A stretch of 64,000 bases of DNA from Bifidobacterium pullorum DSM 20433 (GCF_000771405.1 NZ_JDUI01000001.1:124001-188000); one strand, 5' to 3'. Positions 43,965-57,735 are shown, counted from the stretch's first letter. Program-made: numbers and translations. The notes: a model not told the origin generated them from the sequence alone.

Positions 43965-44783
43965 TCACTCCCCCTCCGTCGGCGTCGGCGGATTGTACTC
44001 GGAATCCGGCTGATAGTCGGTGCCCGCGGTGTTCACCTCGATGGCACGGTCCCAGGAGCCGTCCTCGATCATCTTCTCGATCGCGTCGTTGATCTGCGCG
44101 GCGAAGTCGGACCGGCCCTTCTTGATGCCGACGCCATAGTACTCCTGCGTGAACGGCTTGCCGACTACCTTGAGCTGGCCGCGCGCCGCGGAGGCCAGGC
44201 CGGCCAGGATGATGTCGTCGGTGGTCACCGCGTCGACGATGCCGGAGAACAGCGCCGTGGCGCATTCGGCGTAGCCGGGCTGCTCCATCAGCTGCACCTC
44301 GTCGGCGAACTTCTCCTTGACGGTCACGGCGGAGGTCGATCCGGTCACCGAGCACAGGCGCTTGCCGTTGAGATCCTCGGGACCGTTGATCTCGGTCTCG
44401 TCGTCGCGCACGAGCAGGTCCTGTCCGGCCACGAAGTACGGGCCGGCGAAGTCCACGACCGCCTTGCGCGAATCGGTGATCGAATAGGTGGCGAGGATCA
44501 TGTCAACGTCGCCGTTCTGCAGCATGGCCTCACGCTGCGCGGACGGCGCCTCCTTCCAGATGATCTCGTCGCGGGTGTAGCCGAGCTCCTCGGCGATGTA
44601 GGTGGCCACGTCCACGTCGAACCCGACGTAGGTGCCGGACTTCTTGAATCCCAGACCCGGCTGGTCGAACTTGATGCCGATGCGGATCTTGCCCTCCTCG
44701 CTCGAGCCGCAGCTGGCGAGCGAGACCGCGCAGGCCAGGGCGCACGCGGCGGCGAGCGCACGTGTGATGATGTGCTTCTTCAT
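43965..44783 (-). CDS. gluB: Amino-acid ABC transporter substrate-binding lipoprotein (GluB-like)
   Basis: This 272-aa secreted binding protein has a lipoprotein signal peptide with lipobox LASC (cysteine at about residue 25). The SBP_bac_3 fold follows: VGFDVDVATYIAEELG, MLQNGDVDMILATYSITDSRKAVVDFAGPYF and LNGKRLCSVTGSTSAV. Glutamate, glutamine, aspartate or asparagine are likely ligands. It lies between the ATPase and permease genes, the order seen in gluABCD of Actinobacteria. Confidence 0.9.
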   Translation of the reverse strand: MKKHIITRALAAACALACAVSLASCGSSEEGKIRIGIKFDQPGLGFKKSGTYVGFDVDVATYIAEELGYTRDEIIWKEAPSAQREAMLQNGDVDMILATYSITDSRKAVVDFAGPYFVAGQDLLVRDDETEINGPEDLNGKRLCSVTGSTSAVTVKEKFADEVQLMEQPGYAECATALFSGIVDAVTTDDIILAGLASAARGQLKVVGKPFTQEYYGVGIKKGRSDFAAQINDAIEKMIEDGSWDRAIEVNTAGTDYQPDSEYNPPTPTEGE

Positions 44784-44797
44784 ACGCGCCTCCGCCG

Positions 44798-45607
<810 letters not shown>

Positions 45608-45677
45608 AAGGGCCCATTATACCGAGGTGTCGATACGAGCCGCCCGCCGCCGTCCGTGGAACAGACCCCGCATACGC

Positions 45678-45705
45678 GGGAACCCCGGCCAAAACCGGGG
45701 TTCCC
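45678..45705. terminator. Hairpin between aspS and gluA
   Basis: GGGAACCCCGG (45678-45688) and CCGGGGTTCCC (45695-45705) form an 11-bp stem around CCAAAA. It lies just downstream of aspS on the minus strand. No T-run follows, so it may be a stable 3' end rather than a classical terminator. Confidence 0.55.
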
Positions 45706-45728
45706 CACGCTATATCGCACGCCGTGCG

Positions 45729-47528
45729 TCAGTCCTCGTCCTCATCCGGATCGTAGTCGACGCCGGTTTCGGCGCGCTGCTCGTCCGTGATCGGGGCGGG
45801 GGCGCCGGTGAGCGGGTCGCGGCCGCCGCCGGCCTTCGGGAAGGCGATGACGTCGCGGATCGTATCGGTGCCGGCCAGGATGGAGGCGGTGCGGTCCCAG
45901 CCCAGGGCGATGCCCGCGTGCGGCGGGGCGCCGTACTTGAATGCCTCGAGCAGGAAGCCGAACTTCTCGTCGGCCTCCTCCTTGGAGATGCCGAGCACGT
46001 CGAGGACGCGGTCCTGGATGTCGTCGCGGTGGATACGGACGGAACCGCCACCCATCTCCTCGCCGTTGCAGACGATGTCGTAGGAGTCGCTCATCGCGTG
46101 TTCCGGATCCTGGTCGAACGTGTCGATCCAATCGGCGGACGGCATCGTGAACGGGTGATGCATCGAGGTCCACTTGGAGTGGCCGACCGCCACATCGTCA
46201 TCATCCTCGTCCTCGGTGGACTTGAACAGCGGGAAGTCCACCACCCAGGTAAAGGCGAAGTCGTCGGGCTTGAGCAGGCCGGCGCGGTCGGCGAGCTCCA
46301 CGCGCACGGCACCCAGCAGGTTCTGGGAGGAGGTGCGCGGACCGGCGGCGAAGAACACGGCGTCGCCGTCCTCGGCGCCGACGGCCTGCTTCAGGCCGGC
46401 GCGCTCGGCTTCAGACAGGTTCTTGGCCACGGGGCCCTTGAGCTCGCCGTCCTCGGCGAACACCACGTAGGCCAGGCCCTTGGCGCCGCGCTGCTTGGCC
46501 CAGTCCTGCCATGCATCGAACTGACGGCGCGGCGTGGCGGCGCCGCCCTTGAAGAGCACGGCACCCACGTACGGGGCCTGGAACACGCGGAACGGCGTGT
46601 CCTTGAAGTACTCGGTGAGCTCGATCAGCTCGTTGCCGAAGCGCAGGTCGGGCTTGTCGGTGCCGTACTTGTCCATCGCCTCCTGCCAGGTGATGCGCTG
46701 GATCGGCAGCTTGACCTCGTAGCCGGCGGCCTTCCAGATCGCGGCGATGACCTTTTCGGCCATGGCAATCACGTCCTCCTGGTCCACGAACGCCATCTCC
46801 ATGTCGAGCTGGGTGAACTCGGGCTGACGGTCGGCGCGGAAGTCCTCGTCACGGTAGCAGCGGGCGATCTGGTAGTAGCGCTCGACGCCGGAGACCATGA
46901 GCAGCTGCTTGAGCAGCTGCGGGGACTGCGGCAGCGCATACCAGGAGCCGGGCACCAGACGGGCGGGCACCAGGAAGTCGCGGGCGCCCTCCGGCGTGGA
47001 CTTGATCATCGTCGGGGTCTCGACCTCGGTGAAGCCCATCTCGTCGAGGGCCTGGCGGGCGGCCTTGGCCATGTCGGAACGCAGCTTGATGTTGCGCTGC
47101 ATGGAGGGGCGACGCAGATCCAGGTAACGGTACTTCAGGCGCACGTCCTCGCCCGGCAGCTTGTTCTCGGACTCGTTCTCGAGCGCGGTGGAGACCTGGA
47201 ACGGCAGGGCGTCGGACTTGGCCAGGATCTCGATGGACTTGGCCACGACCTCGATCCGGCCGGTGGCCAGATGCTCGTTCTCGTTGCCTTCCGGGCGCAG
47301 GCGCACGGTGCCGTTCACGCGGATCACGAACTCGCTCCTGAGCGGACGGGCCATCTCCTCGTCATTGATGACCACCTGGACGAGCCCCGAGCTGTCGCGC
47401 AGGTCGACGAAGGCCACGCCGCCGTGGTCGCGGCGACGGTCGACCCAACCGGCGAGCGTCACCTGCTCGCCTACCAGGGCCTCGGTGACTTCGGTGGCGT
47501 GATGTGTTCTATAAGCCGTCTGGCTCAT
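45729..47528 (-). CDS. aspS: Aspartyl-tRNA synthetase
   Basis: The 599-aa class IIb synthetase has an N-terminal OB-fold ([23 protein letters not shown]), motif 1 near [12 protein letters not shown], and motif 2 [19 protein letters not shown]. The bacterial GAD insertion domain (about 285-430) and motif 3 IALGWDR near the end are present. The start is ATG 47528, whose ATGA overlaps the stop of hisS; the long open frame beyond it belongs to hisS. Whether it is discriminating or also charges tRNA-Asn cannot be told here. Confidence 0.93.
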   Translation of the reverse strand: MSQTAYRTHHATEVTEALVGEQVTLAGWVDRRRDHGGVAFVDLRDSSGLVQVVINDEEMARPLRSEFVIRVNGTVRLRPEGNENEHLATGRIEVVAKSIEILAKSDALPFQVSTALENESENKLPGEDVRLKYRYLDLRRPSMQRNIKLRSDMAKAARQALDEMGFTEVETPTMIKSTPEGARDFLVPARLVPGSWYALPQSPQLLKQLLMVSGVERYYQIARCYRDEDFRADRQPEFTQLDMEMAFVDQEDVIAMAEKVIAAIWKAAGYEVKLPIQRITWQEAMDKYGTDKPDLRFGNELIELTEYFKDTPFRVFQAPYVGAVLFKGGAATPRRQFDAWQDWAKQRGAKGLAYVVFAEDGELKGPVAKNLSEAERAGLKQAVGAEDGDAVFFAAGPRTSSQNLLGAVRVELADRAGLLKPDDFAFTWVVDFPLFKSTEDEDDDDVAVGHSKWTSMHHPFTMPSADWIDTFDQDPEHAMSDSYDIVCNGEEMGGGSVRIHRDDIQDRVLDVLGISKEEADEKFGFLLEAFKYGAPPHAGIALGWDRTASILAGTDTIRDVIAFPKAGGGRDPLTGAPAPITDEQRAETGVDYDPDEDED

Positions 47529-48928
47529 GCTGCTTCCACTCCTTGAATCTCCACGGTTTGCCGGGCAACCAGCGTATCCGGCTCCCACGACTTGGCGTCC
47601 GCCGGTTCCTGAGCGCCCGACACGATGTTCTTGACCTCGTCCACGGCGTTCGGATCGGCGCGGTCCGCCGGGAACCACACGTACGGGATGCCGAGCTTGT
47701 CGGCGTACTTGATCTGCTTGCCCAGCTTGGCCGCGGTGGGGGCCACGTCGGTGGCGATGCCGCGGGCGCGCAGCTGGTTGGCGATCTCGTTGGATACGGC
47801 GCGGTCCTCCTCGTTCCACACAGCCACGAGCACCGCCGCCGGGGAGACGCGGGAGGCCTTGGCGCCCGCCCGGTGCAGCATATAGGAGACCAGTCGCGAC
47901 AGTCCGATCGACAGACCCACGCCCGGATACTTGCGGTTGCCCTGCGAGGCGAGATTGTCGTAGCGGCCGCCTGAGCAGATCGAACCGAGGTCGGCGGCGC
48001 CGTCGAGGAAGGTCTCGTATACGGAGCCGGTGTAGTAATCTAGGCCGCGCGCGATCTTCAGGTCGGCGATCACCGAACCCGGGCGGATACGGGCCGCCTC
48101 GTCCACGATCATGGCCAGCGTGTCCAGGCCCTGACGGGCGAGCGCGTATGCCTCGGAGCCAAGGTCGATGCCGTGCGCGGCGCACAACGCGTCGAACCGT
48201 TCAGCGAGCTCCCTGCCGTCGGAGGCGGTGAGGTTGGCCAATTCCAGACAGGCGGCGGCCTGTGCCTCGCTGGCGCCGCATTCGGCGGTCAGCAGCTTGG
48301 ACACCTCATCGGCGCCGATCTTGTCGAGCTTGTCGATCTCACGCAGCACGCCTTCGATGTCGGTCAGTCCCAGACCGCGGTAGAAGCCTTCGGACAGCTT
48401 GCGGTTGTTCGCGTGCACGGTGGCCTTCGGCAGTCCGAACTCACGCAGACGCTCCAGCGCGGAGACCATGACCAACGGCAGCTCGACCTCATAGTGGTCG
48501 GGCAGTTCCCCGTTGCCAATCACGTCGATGTCGGCCTGCACGAACTCGCGGAAGCGCCCCTCCTGGGGACGTTCGCCACGCCATACTTTCTGGATCTGCC
48601 ACCGCTTGAACGGGAAGGCCAGATCGCCCGAATGCTCGACCACATACCGGCTCAGCGGCACGGTCAGGTCGAAGTGCAGACCAAGACGGTCTTCGACCGG
48701 GGTGTCGTTCTCCTGACCGACCTCCTGCAGACGGCTCAGCAGGTAGATCTCCTTGCTGGTCTCGCCTTTCTTCAACAGACTGGAGCCCTGTTCCACCGCG
48801 CGTGTCTCGATGCCGATGAAACCGTTGAGCTCGAAAACCCTACGGAGCGTGTCGATGACACGCTGCTCCACAACACGTTCAGAGGGGAGCCACTCTGGAA
48901 ATCCTGATATAGATGCGCCTTTTGCCAC
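47525..48928 (-). CDS. hisS: Histidyl-tRNA synthetase
   Basis: The 467-aa class II synthetase has motif 1 region [23 protein letters not shown], motif 2 [25 protein letters not shown], the histidine signature [13 protein letters not shown] and motif 3 [12 protein letters not shown], with the C-terminal anticodon-binding domain ([20 protein letters not shown]). It starts with GTG at 48928. A TATTAT box ends 8 nt before that GTG and no ribosome site is visible, which suggests a leaderless transcript. Its stop overlaps aspS by 4 nt. Confidence 0.93.
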   Translation of the reverse strand: MAKGASISGFPEWLPSERVVEQRVIDTLRRVFELNGFIGIETRAVEQGSSLLKKGETSKEIYLLSRLQEVGQENDTPVEDRLGLHFDLTVPLSRYVVEHSGDLAFPFKRWQIQKVWRGERPQEGRFREFVQADIDVIGNGELPDHYEVELPLVMVSALERLREFGLPKATVHANNRKLSEGFYRGLGLTDIEGVLREIDKLDKIGADEVSKLLTAECGASEAQAAACLELANLTASDGRELAERFDALCAAHGIDLGSEAYALARQGLDTLAMIVDEAARIRPGSVIADLKIARGLDYYTGSVYETFLDGAADLGSICSGGRYDNLASQGNRKYPGVGLSIGLSRLVSYMLHRAGAKASRVSPAAVLVAVWNEEDRAVSNEIANQLRARGIATDVAPTAAKLGKQIKYADKLGIPYVWFPADRADPNAVDEVKNIVSGAQEPADAKSWEPDTLVARQTVEIQGVEAA

Positions 48929-48935
48929 GGTTCCC

Positions 48936-48942
48936 TATAATA
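48936..48942. promoter_or_regulatory. Overlapping -10 boxes for hisS and the DUF349 gene
   Basis: TATAAT at 48936-48941 reads rightwards toward the DUF349 gene, and TATTAT (complement of 48937-48942) reads leftwards to hisS. The leftward box is 8 nt from the hisS start. The -35 boxes on both sides are weak. Confidence 0.4.
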
Positions 48943-49020
48943 CATAGAGGTTAGGGAAAATGACCGGTCGTTTCCGGCTGTTTTCCCGCCCTCACTCACG
49001 ACAAGCCTAAGGAGCTGGCC

Positions 49021-50508
49021 ATGGCCGACGAGAATGTCACCACACCCGAGAACACCACCGACGTCACCGAGCAGGCAACGACGCCCGCGCCCGAGGAAAC
49101 AGCCGCGGTCGAACAGGCGGCCGCAGCCGCGGAGACAGTGGTTGAGCAAGCCCCATCGGCCCCGACCCCGGCCTCGATGCCGAAGCCGCATGCGCCCTCC
49201 CCCGCCGCGTTCGCCAGGAAGACGCCGCAGCATCACGCGCCCAAGCAGTCGACCGTCACCTATTCGGAAACCGATATCACCGCCGCCGAAGCGTTCGGCC
49301 GGGTGGATGACAACGGCACCGTGTTCGTGCGCGAAGGCGAGACCGAGCGCGAGGTCGGCCAGTTCCCGGACGCCTCCAAGGAGGAGGCGCTGGCGCTGTA
49401 CGCCCGCCGGTATCTGGATCTGAAGGCCAAGCTGGACCTGTTCGCCAACAGGCTCAAGTCCTCCAACGTCAAGAACCGCGAAATCGACGACACGCTCAAG
49501 ACGCTGACCGAAGAGACCGCCGAGCCGGCCGTGGTGGGCGACATCGCCGCGATCAAGGCGCAGTTCGAGGCGCTGAAGACCGAGGCGGCTACCAAGAAGG
49601 CCTCGATAGCCGAGGCCCGCAAGGCCGCCATGGCCAAGGCCGTGGCCGAGCGCACCGCGATCGTCGAAAAGGCCGAGGCGCTGGCCGCATCGTTGGGAGA
49701 CAACACGAACTGGCGTTCGACCGCGGACAAGTTCCGCGCCCTGTTCGAGCAGTGGCAGGAGCATCAGCGCACCACCATCCGCATCGACAAGGCGGATGCG
49801 GACGCGCTGTGGAAGCGCTTCTCCCAGGCGCGCACCACGTTCAACCAGTCCCGCCGCAAGTGGGCGCAGGCCCGCGACAACGAACGCAACCATGCCCGTG
49901 AAGCCAAGGAGGCGATCATCGCCGAGGCCAACGAGATCAAGAACTCGACGGCCTGGGGCGAGACCTCCCGTAAGTTCAACGAGCTGATGGATCGTTGGAA
50001 GCAGGCCGGACGCGCCGGACGCAACGAGGACGACGCCTTGTGGGCGCGTTTCCGCGAGGCCGCCGACACCTTCTTCAACGCGCGTCAGGCCGACCGCGAC
50101 CAGATCAACTCCACCGAGAAGGAGAATCTGGCCAAGAAGGAGGATCTGCTCAAGCAGGCCGAGGCCCTGGTGCCTGTCGCCGATGAGGCGGCCGCCAAGA
50201 AGGCGCGTCAGGCGCTGGCCGCCATCCAGGAGCAGTGGGATCAGATCGGCTATGTGCCGCGCGAGGCGATGCACCGCATCGAGTCCCGTCTGGACGCCGT
50301 CGATCGTCAGATCAAGTCCGTCGAGGATGCCGCCTGGAAGCAGACCGACCCGGAGGCCGACGCCCGCAAGTCCAGCTTCGAGGTGCAGCTGACCGCGCAG
50401 CTCGCCGAACTGGACGAGAAGATCGCCGCCGAGTCCGATCCGAAGAAGAAGGCCGCGCTCGAAGCGGAGAAGGCCACCAAGGAGCAGTGGCTCAACGCGA
50501 TCCGCTGA
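49021..50508 (+). CDS. DUF349 coiled-coil protein
   Basis: The 495-aa acidic, helical protein has an Ala/Pro/Glu-rich disordered start (1-75). A short ordered part around YSETDITAAEAFGRVDDNGTVFVREGE follows, then DUF349 repeats rich in Trp-containing helices (ALWKRFSQARTTFNQSRRKW; DALWARFREAADTFFNARQADRDQI; QWDQIGYVPREAMHRIESRL). DUF349 proteins are common in Actinobacteria and Bacteroidetes; a general role in stress or chromosome condition is suspected, not proved. AAGGAG lies 7 nt before the ATG, and a terminator follows the gene. Confidence 0.85.
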   Translation: MADENVTTPENTTDVTEQATTPAPEETAAVEQAAAAAETVVEQAPSAPTPASMPKPHAPSPAAFARKTPQHHAPKQSTVTYSETDITAAEAFGRVDDNGTVFVREGETEREVGQFPDASKEEALALYARRYLDLKAKLDLFANRLKSSNVKNREIDDTLKTLTEETAEPAVVGDIAAIKAQFEALKTEAATKKASIAEARKAAMAKAVAERTAIVEKAEALAASLGDNTNWRSTADKFRALFEQWQEHQRTTIRIDKADADALWKRFSQARTTFNQSRRKWAQARDNERNHAREAKEAIIAEANEIKNSTAWGETSRKFNELMDRWKQAGRAGRNEDDALWARFREAADTFFNARQADRDQINSTEKENLAKKEDLLKQAEALVPVADEAAAKKARQALAAIQEQWDQIGYVPREAMHRIESRLDAVDRQIKSVEDAAWKQTDPEADARKSSFEVQLTAQLAELDEKIAAESDPKKKAALEAEKATKEQWLNAIR

Positions 50509-50531
50509 ACTGGTTCCGATCGGTTTCCACT

Positions 50532-50563
50532 GGTGCGTCTCCCCTCGGGGACGCACCTTGTTC
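50532..50563 (+). terminator. Rho-independent terminator after the DUF349 gene
   Basis: GGTGCGTC (50532-50539) pairs with GACGCACC (50550-50557), with CCCC/GGGG inner pairing, followed by TTGTTC. Confidence 0.7.
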
Positions 50564-50630
50564 ATATCGGGCGACGAATCGTCATCCTCCGGCCCGGCCG
50601 CTCACGTTCCGGTCGCCCACGGTATACGAA

Positions 50631-50672
50631 CGGCCCGGTCGTCCATGGCTGAATCCATGGATGACCGGGCCG
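50631..50672 (-). terminator. Long hairpin downstream of clpC
   Basis: The arms at 50631-50648 and 50655-50672 pair over 18 positions with one wobble, around a 6-nt loop. The hairpin lies 28 bp after the clpC stop; the transcribed tail is not T-rich on either strand. Confidence 0.55.
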
Positions 50673-50699
50673 CCATATGCTTTCTGACGCCGTACGGCG

Positions 50700-53240
<2,541 letters not shown>

Positions 53241-53357
53241 GCTTGTCCTTCCCATTGTGATAGTCCACATCACTCTACCGATTCGAGGTGACGTTTATTG
53301 CACGCCCGCCCCGAATTGCGCTGTGGACGCAAAACCTTCCACGACTGTGCCCGGTGT

Positions 53358-54554
53358 CTAGGCCTGCGCGTCGCCCGTCACGTCGGTTCCGGATTCCGCC
53401 GCCGTTTCGGCCGCCACCGGTTCGGTGTCCTCGGCGTACGTGGCGTCCGCGGCCGTTTCGACATCGCCGGCGGCCCCGGTATCGGCGGGAGCGCCGCCGC
53501 TCAGATCGATGGTCTCCTCGACCTGCGGATGCCCGGTCAGCGTATCCTGGTCATCCTGCTCGTCGATCTCATCCTCGGCGGTCACGTTAGCGTCGATGTC
53601 CTCGTCGGTGGCCTCGTCCTCATCCCGATCGTTGATCCGCTCGATGAGTTCGACCTCGGGACTCTCCTCGCGCGGGGCGTGGGCGATGATGTCGATGTGC
53701 AGATCGTCGAACGCCGGCTTGGACTGCACCCACAGATGCGTGGGCTCCGGCGGTTCGATCTCCGAATGTTCGCCGCAGCCGTGATCCAGCGAGACGACGC
53801 GTCCGTCATCCGGACTCCACTTGTTCGCGCACACGCCGAACATCAGGTTCAGTTCGCCCTTGAGCGGCACGAAGAATCCACACGTCGCGCAGGTGTGGCC
53901 CCCGGCCGTCTTCGTGGACAGCGACTTGGGACCGCGCGGCCCCTCATACCACCGTTTGGCGGTCTGGGAACGACCCAACGGGCTCATCACATGCCTGCGA
54001 GACAGGTCGAACTCCTCCACCGCGGCATCGATGTCGGTCTGCTCCTGCGTGGCGTCGCCGTCGGCGGTCGCCGCCTCCGCGTCGGTGTCCGCACCGTGCG
54101 CCGTCGTGCTCCCGCCGTCCACGGCGGCGGTCCGTGCCGCGGCGTCCCCGCCGTCCGGCGAGGCATCGGGCTCGGTCTGCGGTTCGGTGCGGCGGAATCC
54201 GTCCTCAAGCCGGGGATCGTCGGGCTCGGTGCCGATCGAATCGGTGACCGACAGATCCGTCGGTTCCAGACGGTCCTTCCACGGCACCCATTCCGGAGGG
54301 CGCAACGCCTCATCCGTCGGCACCAGGGACGACTCGTTCACCGTCCACCTGTCGAGTTCCTCGTCGTGGAACAGCGTCACCGACCACTGCCATCCTTCAT
54401 AGCCGCGGTAATCGGCGACGAAACGGAAGTCGGTCACGCCGTCGCCCAACGCAATGGCATCCACGAAGTCCCCGACCTGATCCGGGTCATCGGCCATCGC
54501 TCGGGCGACACTGCGGGCAATCGTCTGCGGGTCCAGCATCGAATCGGGCATCAT
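53358..54554 (-). CDS. DUF3027 protein
   Basis: This 398-aa actinobacterial protein has a folded N-terminal part (SVARAMADDPDQVGDFVDAIALGDGVTDFRF; GYEGWQWSVTLFHDEELDRWTVNESSLVPTDEALRPPEWVPW). A low-complexity acidic linker follows (about 105-185). A zinc-ribbon-like block has CATCGFFVPLKGELNLMFGVCANKWSPDDGRVVSLDHGCGEHSE, followed by an acidic tail. DUF3027 has no assigned function. It is co-directional with the cold-shock gene, 9 nt after its stop, as commonly seen in Actinobacteria. Confidence 0.85.
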   Translation of the reverse strand: MMPDSMLDPQTIARSVARAMADDPDQVGDFVDAIALGDGVTDFRFVADYRGYEGWQWSVTLFHDEELDRWTVNESSLVPTDEALRPPEWVPWKDRLEPTDLSVTDSIGTEPDDPRLEDGFRRTEPQTEPDASPDGGDAAARTAAVDGGSTTAHGADTDAEAATADGDATQEQTDIDAAVEEFDLSRRHVMSPLGRSQTAKRWYEGPRGPKSLSTKTAGGHTCATCGFFVPLKGELNLMFGVCANKWSPDDGRVVSLDHGCGEHSEIEPPEPTHLWVQSKPAFDDLHIDIIAHAPREESPEVELIERINDRDEDEATDEDIDANVTAEDEIDEQDDQDTLTGHPQVEETIDLSGGAPADTGAAGDVETAADATYAEDTEPVAAETAAESGTDVTGDAQA

Positions 54555-54563
54555 CCCTCAGTC

Positions 54564-54953
54564 CTAGTCCTGTACGTCGAAATTGTCGGCCACGGCGCGC
54601 AGCAGCGTCGCCAGCTTCTTGCTCTCGGCCGCGGAGGGATAGTGGTGGCGGCGCAGACCGTTGCCCGCCGCATCCAGTAGCTTGATCAGATCCTCCACGA
54701 TGGCGGCCATGTCGTCCGGCTTCGGACGCGTCGCCTTGACCATCGAGGGCGCGGAGGCGATCAGGTGGACGTTCATCGCCTGCGGGCCGCGGCGCCCGTC
54801 GACCACGGAATACTCCACGCGGGCACCCTTCCGCAGGGTCGTCACGCCGTCCGGCAACGCCGAAGCCGACATGAACACATCGTCACCCTCCTCATTGATG
54901 ATGAAGCCGTATCCCTTCTTCGCATCGAACCAACGCACACGTCCGCTTGGCAT
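54564..54953 (-). CDS. Cold-shock domain protein with C-terminal extension
   Basis: In this 129-aa protein residues 1-65 are a cold-shock domain with RNP1 GYGFI and a divergent RNP2 DVFMSAS (standard is VFVHFS). A C-terminal helical extension of about 60 residues continues. The extended form is typical of actinobacterial CspB-type proteins that bind single-stranded RNA. It precedes the DUF3027 gene on the same strand. Confidence 0.88.
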   Translation of the reverse strand: MPSGRVRWFDAKKGYGFIINEEGDDVFMSASALPDGVTTLRKGARVEYSVVDGRRGPQAMNVHLIASAPSMVKATRPKPDDMAAIVEDLIKLLDAAGNGLRRHHYPSAAESKKLATLLRAVADNFDVQD

Positions 54954-55072
54954 CTGACACCTCGTCTCTTCATATCCTCGTGCGGCGGACCCTGGTGTCC
55001 GCGCATTTCAAGCCGACCCCCTATTCTACCGCACGCCATGCCTATCCGCCTGACGGCGTAACCCGGACCGGT

Positions 55073-56938
55073 CTATCGGTTGGCCTTGGGGCTCTTGGAT
55101 GCGAACAGCGTCTTGCCCGCCTTGGCGTTCCGCGAGGTTTTGCCGCCCTTTGCGGACCTGCCGTCCTGAGTCTGCACCGCGGGGATCTCGACCGGCGCGA
55201 TGGGCAGCACCACCACGATGGTCAGGCCGCCGCCATCCGTCTCGCAGGCGCAGATGAAACCATGATGCGCCTTGATCACCGATTCCACGATCGCCATGCC
55301 CAGGCCCGTGCCGCCCTTCTGCCGCGCGCGCGAGGGGTCGGCGGTGTAGAACCGTTCGAAGATCCGCTCACGGGATTCGGCGGGCACGCCGGGACCGTGA
55401 TCGCTGAACCGCACCACGGCGTATCGCATGCCGACGTTGATCGACTGTCCCACGTCCACCGCGTCCAGGAAATGCCGCAGGGACTGTTCGGTGGGCGGCA
55501 TGCGCCCCAGCGAATCGTCGCCGATCGAGGCGATGACCTCGCCCATCGACACCTCCACGGGGGAATCCACCGGCGTATACCGGTGGATGTTGCCGACGAT
55601 GTTCGTCACCACCTGGCGCAACCGAGACCCGTCGCCGTTCAGGCTGATCGCCGGAAGGTCGCCCTGTTCGAACGCCAGCCGCGCGGCCTCCTCGCCGTTG
55701 CGGGGTACGAAACGTACAACGCCGCAGGTGATGCCGCGATCCGGGTCGAGAGCGTGCAGGTCGTCGGCCGCGTCCCGCACGATGGAGGTCAGGTGCACCT
55801 GCTGGCTGATATCGATGCCTCGACCCTCGTCCAGACGGGCCAGCGACAGCAGATCCTCCACCAGCACCGTCATACGGGAGCTTGAGGCCTCGATGTGGGC
55901 GATGGATTCATCCGCCCGCTCCAACGCGCCGGGCATGTCCCGCTGCATCTTATACAGCTCGGCATATCCGTGGATGGCCGCCAGCGGCGTGCGCAGCTCA
56001 TGGCTGGCGTCGGAGACGAACCGTTTCATCTTATCGGTCGTGGATTGCTGTTCGCGGAAACTTCGCTCGATGCGGGCGAGCATGGCGTTCAGCGACGCCG
56101 ACAGCGAACCGATCTCCGTGTTCTCCGGAGTGGAGGGGATGCGCTGTTTCAGGTCCCCCGCCGCGATCTTGGCCGCGGTCTTCTCGATGCGTTTGAGCGG
56201 TGCGAGCGTGCCCTGAACCACCAGTGTGCCGATGACGCCGCCCAACAGGATGACCGCGATGCCGACCATGACGCAGTAGCGGGTCAGTCTTGAAACGGTG
56301 TCGATGGAATCGGCCAGCGGCAACCCGATGAAGATGATATAGGAGAAGACGTCGTTGCGCACCACCTTCATCGAGACCACGCGCCAAGGCGAGCGCGCCG
56401 TGGACAGCGTGGCCCGGCTGGGCAGCTCGCTTCCCAGATGGACGATGGATTGCGCGGTGAACGGTTCGCCGAACGTCACGTCACCCATCGTGCCGCTGGG
56501 AGGCAGCACGGGTTCGGACACCACATCCTGCGCGATGGTCGGTTTCAACGGCGTGGTCAGGATATTGGCGTCGGTGTCCCTGATCTGCAGGAAGAAGTCG
56601 GTCATGCCGGCCGAGTTGGTGTCGCTGTTGCGCAGCAGATCGATGTTCTGGAACACCAGGTTCGCCTGCTGGACGATCTGCGTATCCACCTTCTCCAGCA
56701 GATAGTTGCTGACCAGCTGGCGGATGGAGAACGAGATGCAGGCCACGCCGATGGTGAGCAGCACCAGCACGGTGGACACCAGCTTGGTGTTCAGCGAAAT
56801 CGCGTTCCACCGTGCCCGCACGACGCGTCTGACCGCCGATTCCTTGGCCGGACCGCCCTTGGATGTCTTGTTCGGCGGGACATCCGGGGACGCGGGTTCC
56901 GGTTGTGTGTCACGCCCCGCGTTCGCCGCCGCCATCAC
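55073..56938 (-). CDS. Sensor histidine kinase
   Basis: The 621-aa membrane kinase has two transmembrane segments (about 52-75 and 220-242) flanking an extracytoplasmic sensor domain (about 80-215). HAMP (240-295) and HisKA with phospho-acceptor H313 in SDASHELRTPLAAIHGY follow. HATPase_c (about 420-570) has the GTGLGMAIV G2 box, and a Lys-rich tail ends it. It starts with GTG (56938) or the next ATG, coupled to the response regulator by a GTGA overlap. The signal is unknown. It resembles the TcrY/MprB type. Confidence 0.9.
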   Translation of the reverse strand: MMAAANAGRDTQPEPASPDVPPNKTSKGGPAKESAVRRVVRARWNAISLNTKLVSTVLVLLTIGVACISFSIRQLVSNYLLEKVDTQIVQQANLVFQNIDLLRNSDTNSAGMTDFFLQIRDTDANILTTPLKPTIAQDVVSEPVLPPSGTMGDVTFGEPFTAQSIVHLGSELPSRATLSTARSPWRVVSMKVVRNDVFSYIIFIGLPLADSIDTVSRLTRYCVMVGIAVILLGGVIGTLVVQGTLAPLKRIEKTAAKIAAGDLKQRIPSTPENTEIGSLSASLNAMLARIERSFREQQSTTDKMKRFVSDASHELRTPLAAIHGYAELYKMQRDMPGALERADESIAHIEASSSRMTVLVEDLLSLARLDEGRGIDISQQVHLTSIVRDAADDLHALDPDRGITCGVVRFVPRNGEEAARLAFEQGDLPAISLNGDGSRLRQVVTNIVGNIHRYTPVDSPVEVSMGEVIASIGDDSLGRMPPTEQSLRHFLDAVDVGQSINVGMRYAVVRFSDHGPGVPAESRERIFERFYTADPSRARQKGGTGLGMAIVESVIKAHHGFICACETDGGGLTIVVVLPIAPVEIPAVQTQDGRSAKGGKTSRNAKAGKTLFASKSPKANR

Positions 56939-57678
56939 GCCCCCTGGCTGCCCTTGGGCGCGCGGATCATATAGCCAATTCCGCGCTTGGTCTCGATCAG
57001 CGGCGCCACCTTGTGTTCCTCGCCGTTCTCATCGGTGACCATGATGCCGTCGACCTTCTTGCGCAGGTAGGAGATGTAGGATTCGACGATGGCCGCGTCC
57101 CCGCCCCAGTCGTATTGCCAGACGTGGTCGAGGATCTGCGCCTTGGAGAGCACGCGGCCCTCGTTGTCCATCAGATACCGCAACAGCTTGTATTCGGTCG
57201 GGCTCAGGTCGATGGACTGGCCGGCGCGGGAGACGTCATGCGAGTCCTCGTTGATCTCCAGATCGCCGACGCGGATGATGGGATCATCCTCCACCTGTTC
57301 ACGGGTTCGACGCAAGATCGCGCGGATGCGGGCCACGACCTCCTCCAGGCTGAAGGGCTTGGTCACGTAATCGTCACCGCCCACGGTCAGGCCCATCACC
57401 TTGTCCTGCGTGTCGTCTCGCGCGGTCAGGAACAGCACGGGCGCGTCGATGCCCTCCTGACGGATGCGGCGGGTCACCGTGAAACCATCGATGTCAGGCA
57501 ACATGACGTCCAATACGATCAGATCCGGTTGGACCCGTTCAATGACCTCGATCGCCTCCGACCCGGAAGCGGCGGTCGCCACCTCGAATCCCGCGAAATG
57601 CAACGAGGCAACCAGCAGCTCACGAATGGACGGCTCGTCATCAACAACCACAATCGATGCTTCAATGGCTTTGCTCAT
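56935..57678 (-). CDS. OmpR-family response regulator
   Basis: The 247-aa protein has a receiver domain with acidic pair D13-D14, phospho-acceptor D57 (VLDVMLPD), T85 and K107. A winged-helix DNA-binding domain (DLSPTEYKLLRYLMDNEGRVLSKAQILDHVW; SYISYLRKKVD; GIGYMI) follows. An insertion around VTDENGEEHKVAP lies in the wing. It forms a two-component pair with the kinase encoded next, with a GTGA overlap. The target genes are not identifiable here. Confidence 0.92.
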   Translation of the reverse strand: MSKAIEASIVVVDDEPSIRELLVASLHFAGFEVATAASGSEAIEVIERVQPDLIVLDVMLPDIDGFTVTRRIRQEGIDAPVLFLTARDDTQDKVMGLTVGGDDYVTKPFSLEEVVARIRAILRRTREQVEDDPIIRVGDLEINEDSHDVSRAGQSIDLSPTEYKLLRYLMDNEGRVLSKAQILDHVWQYDWGGDAAIVESYISYLRKKVDGIMVTDENGEEHKVAPLIETKRGIGYMIRAPKGSQGA

Positions 57679-57735
57679 GGTGTCCAGCTTGACCCTCGTA
57701 TCTGTGCTTTTCCTGAATGTTCGCTGGTGGTTGGA

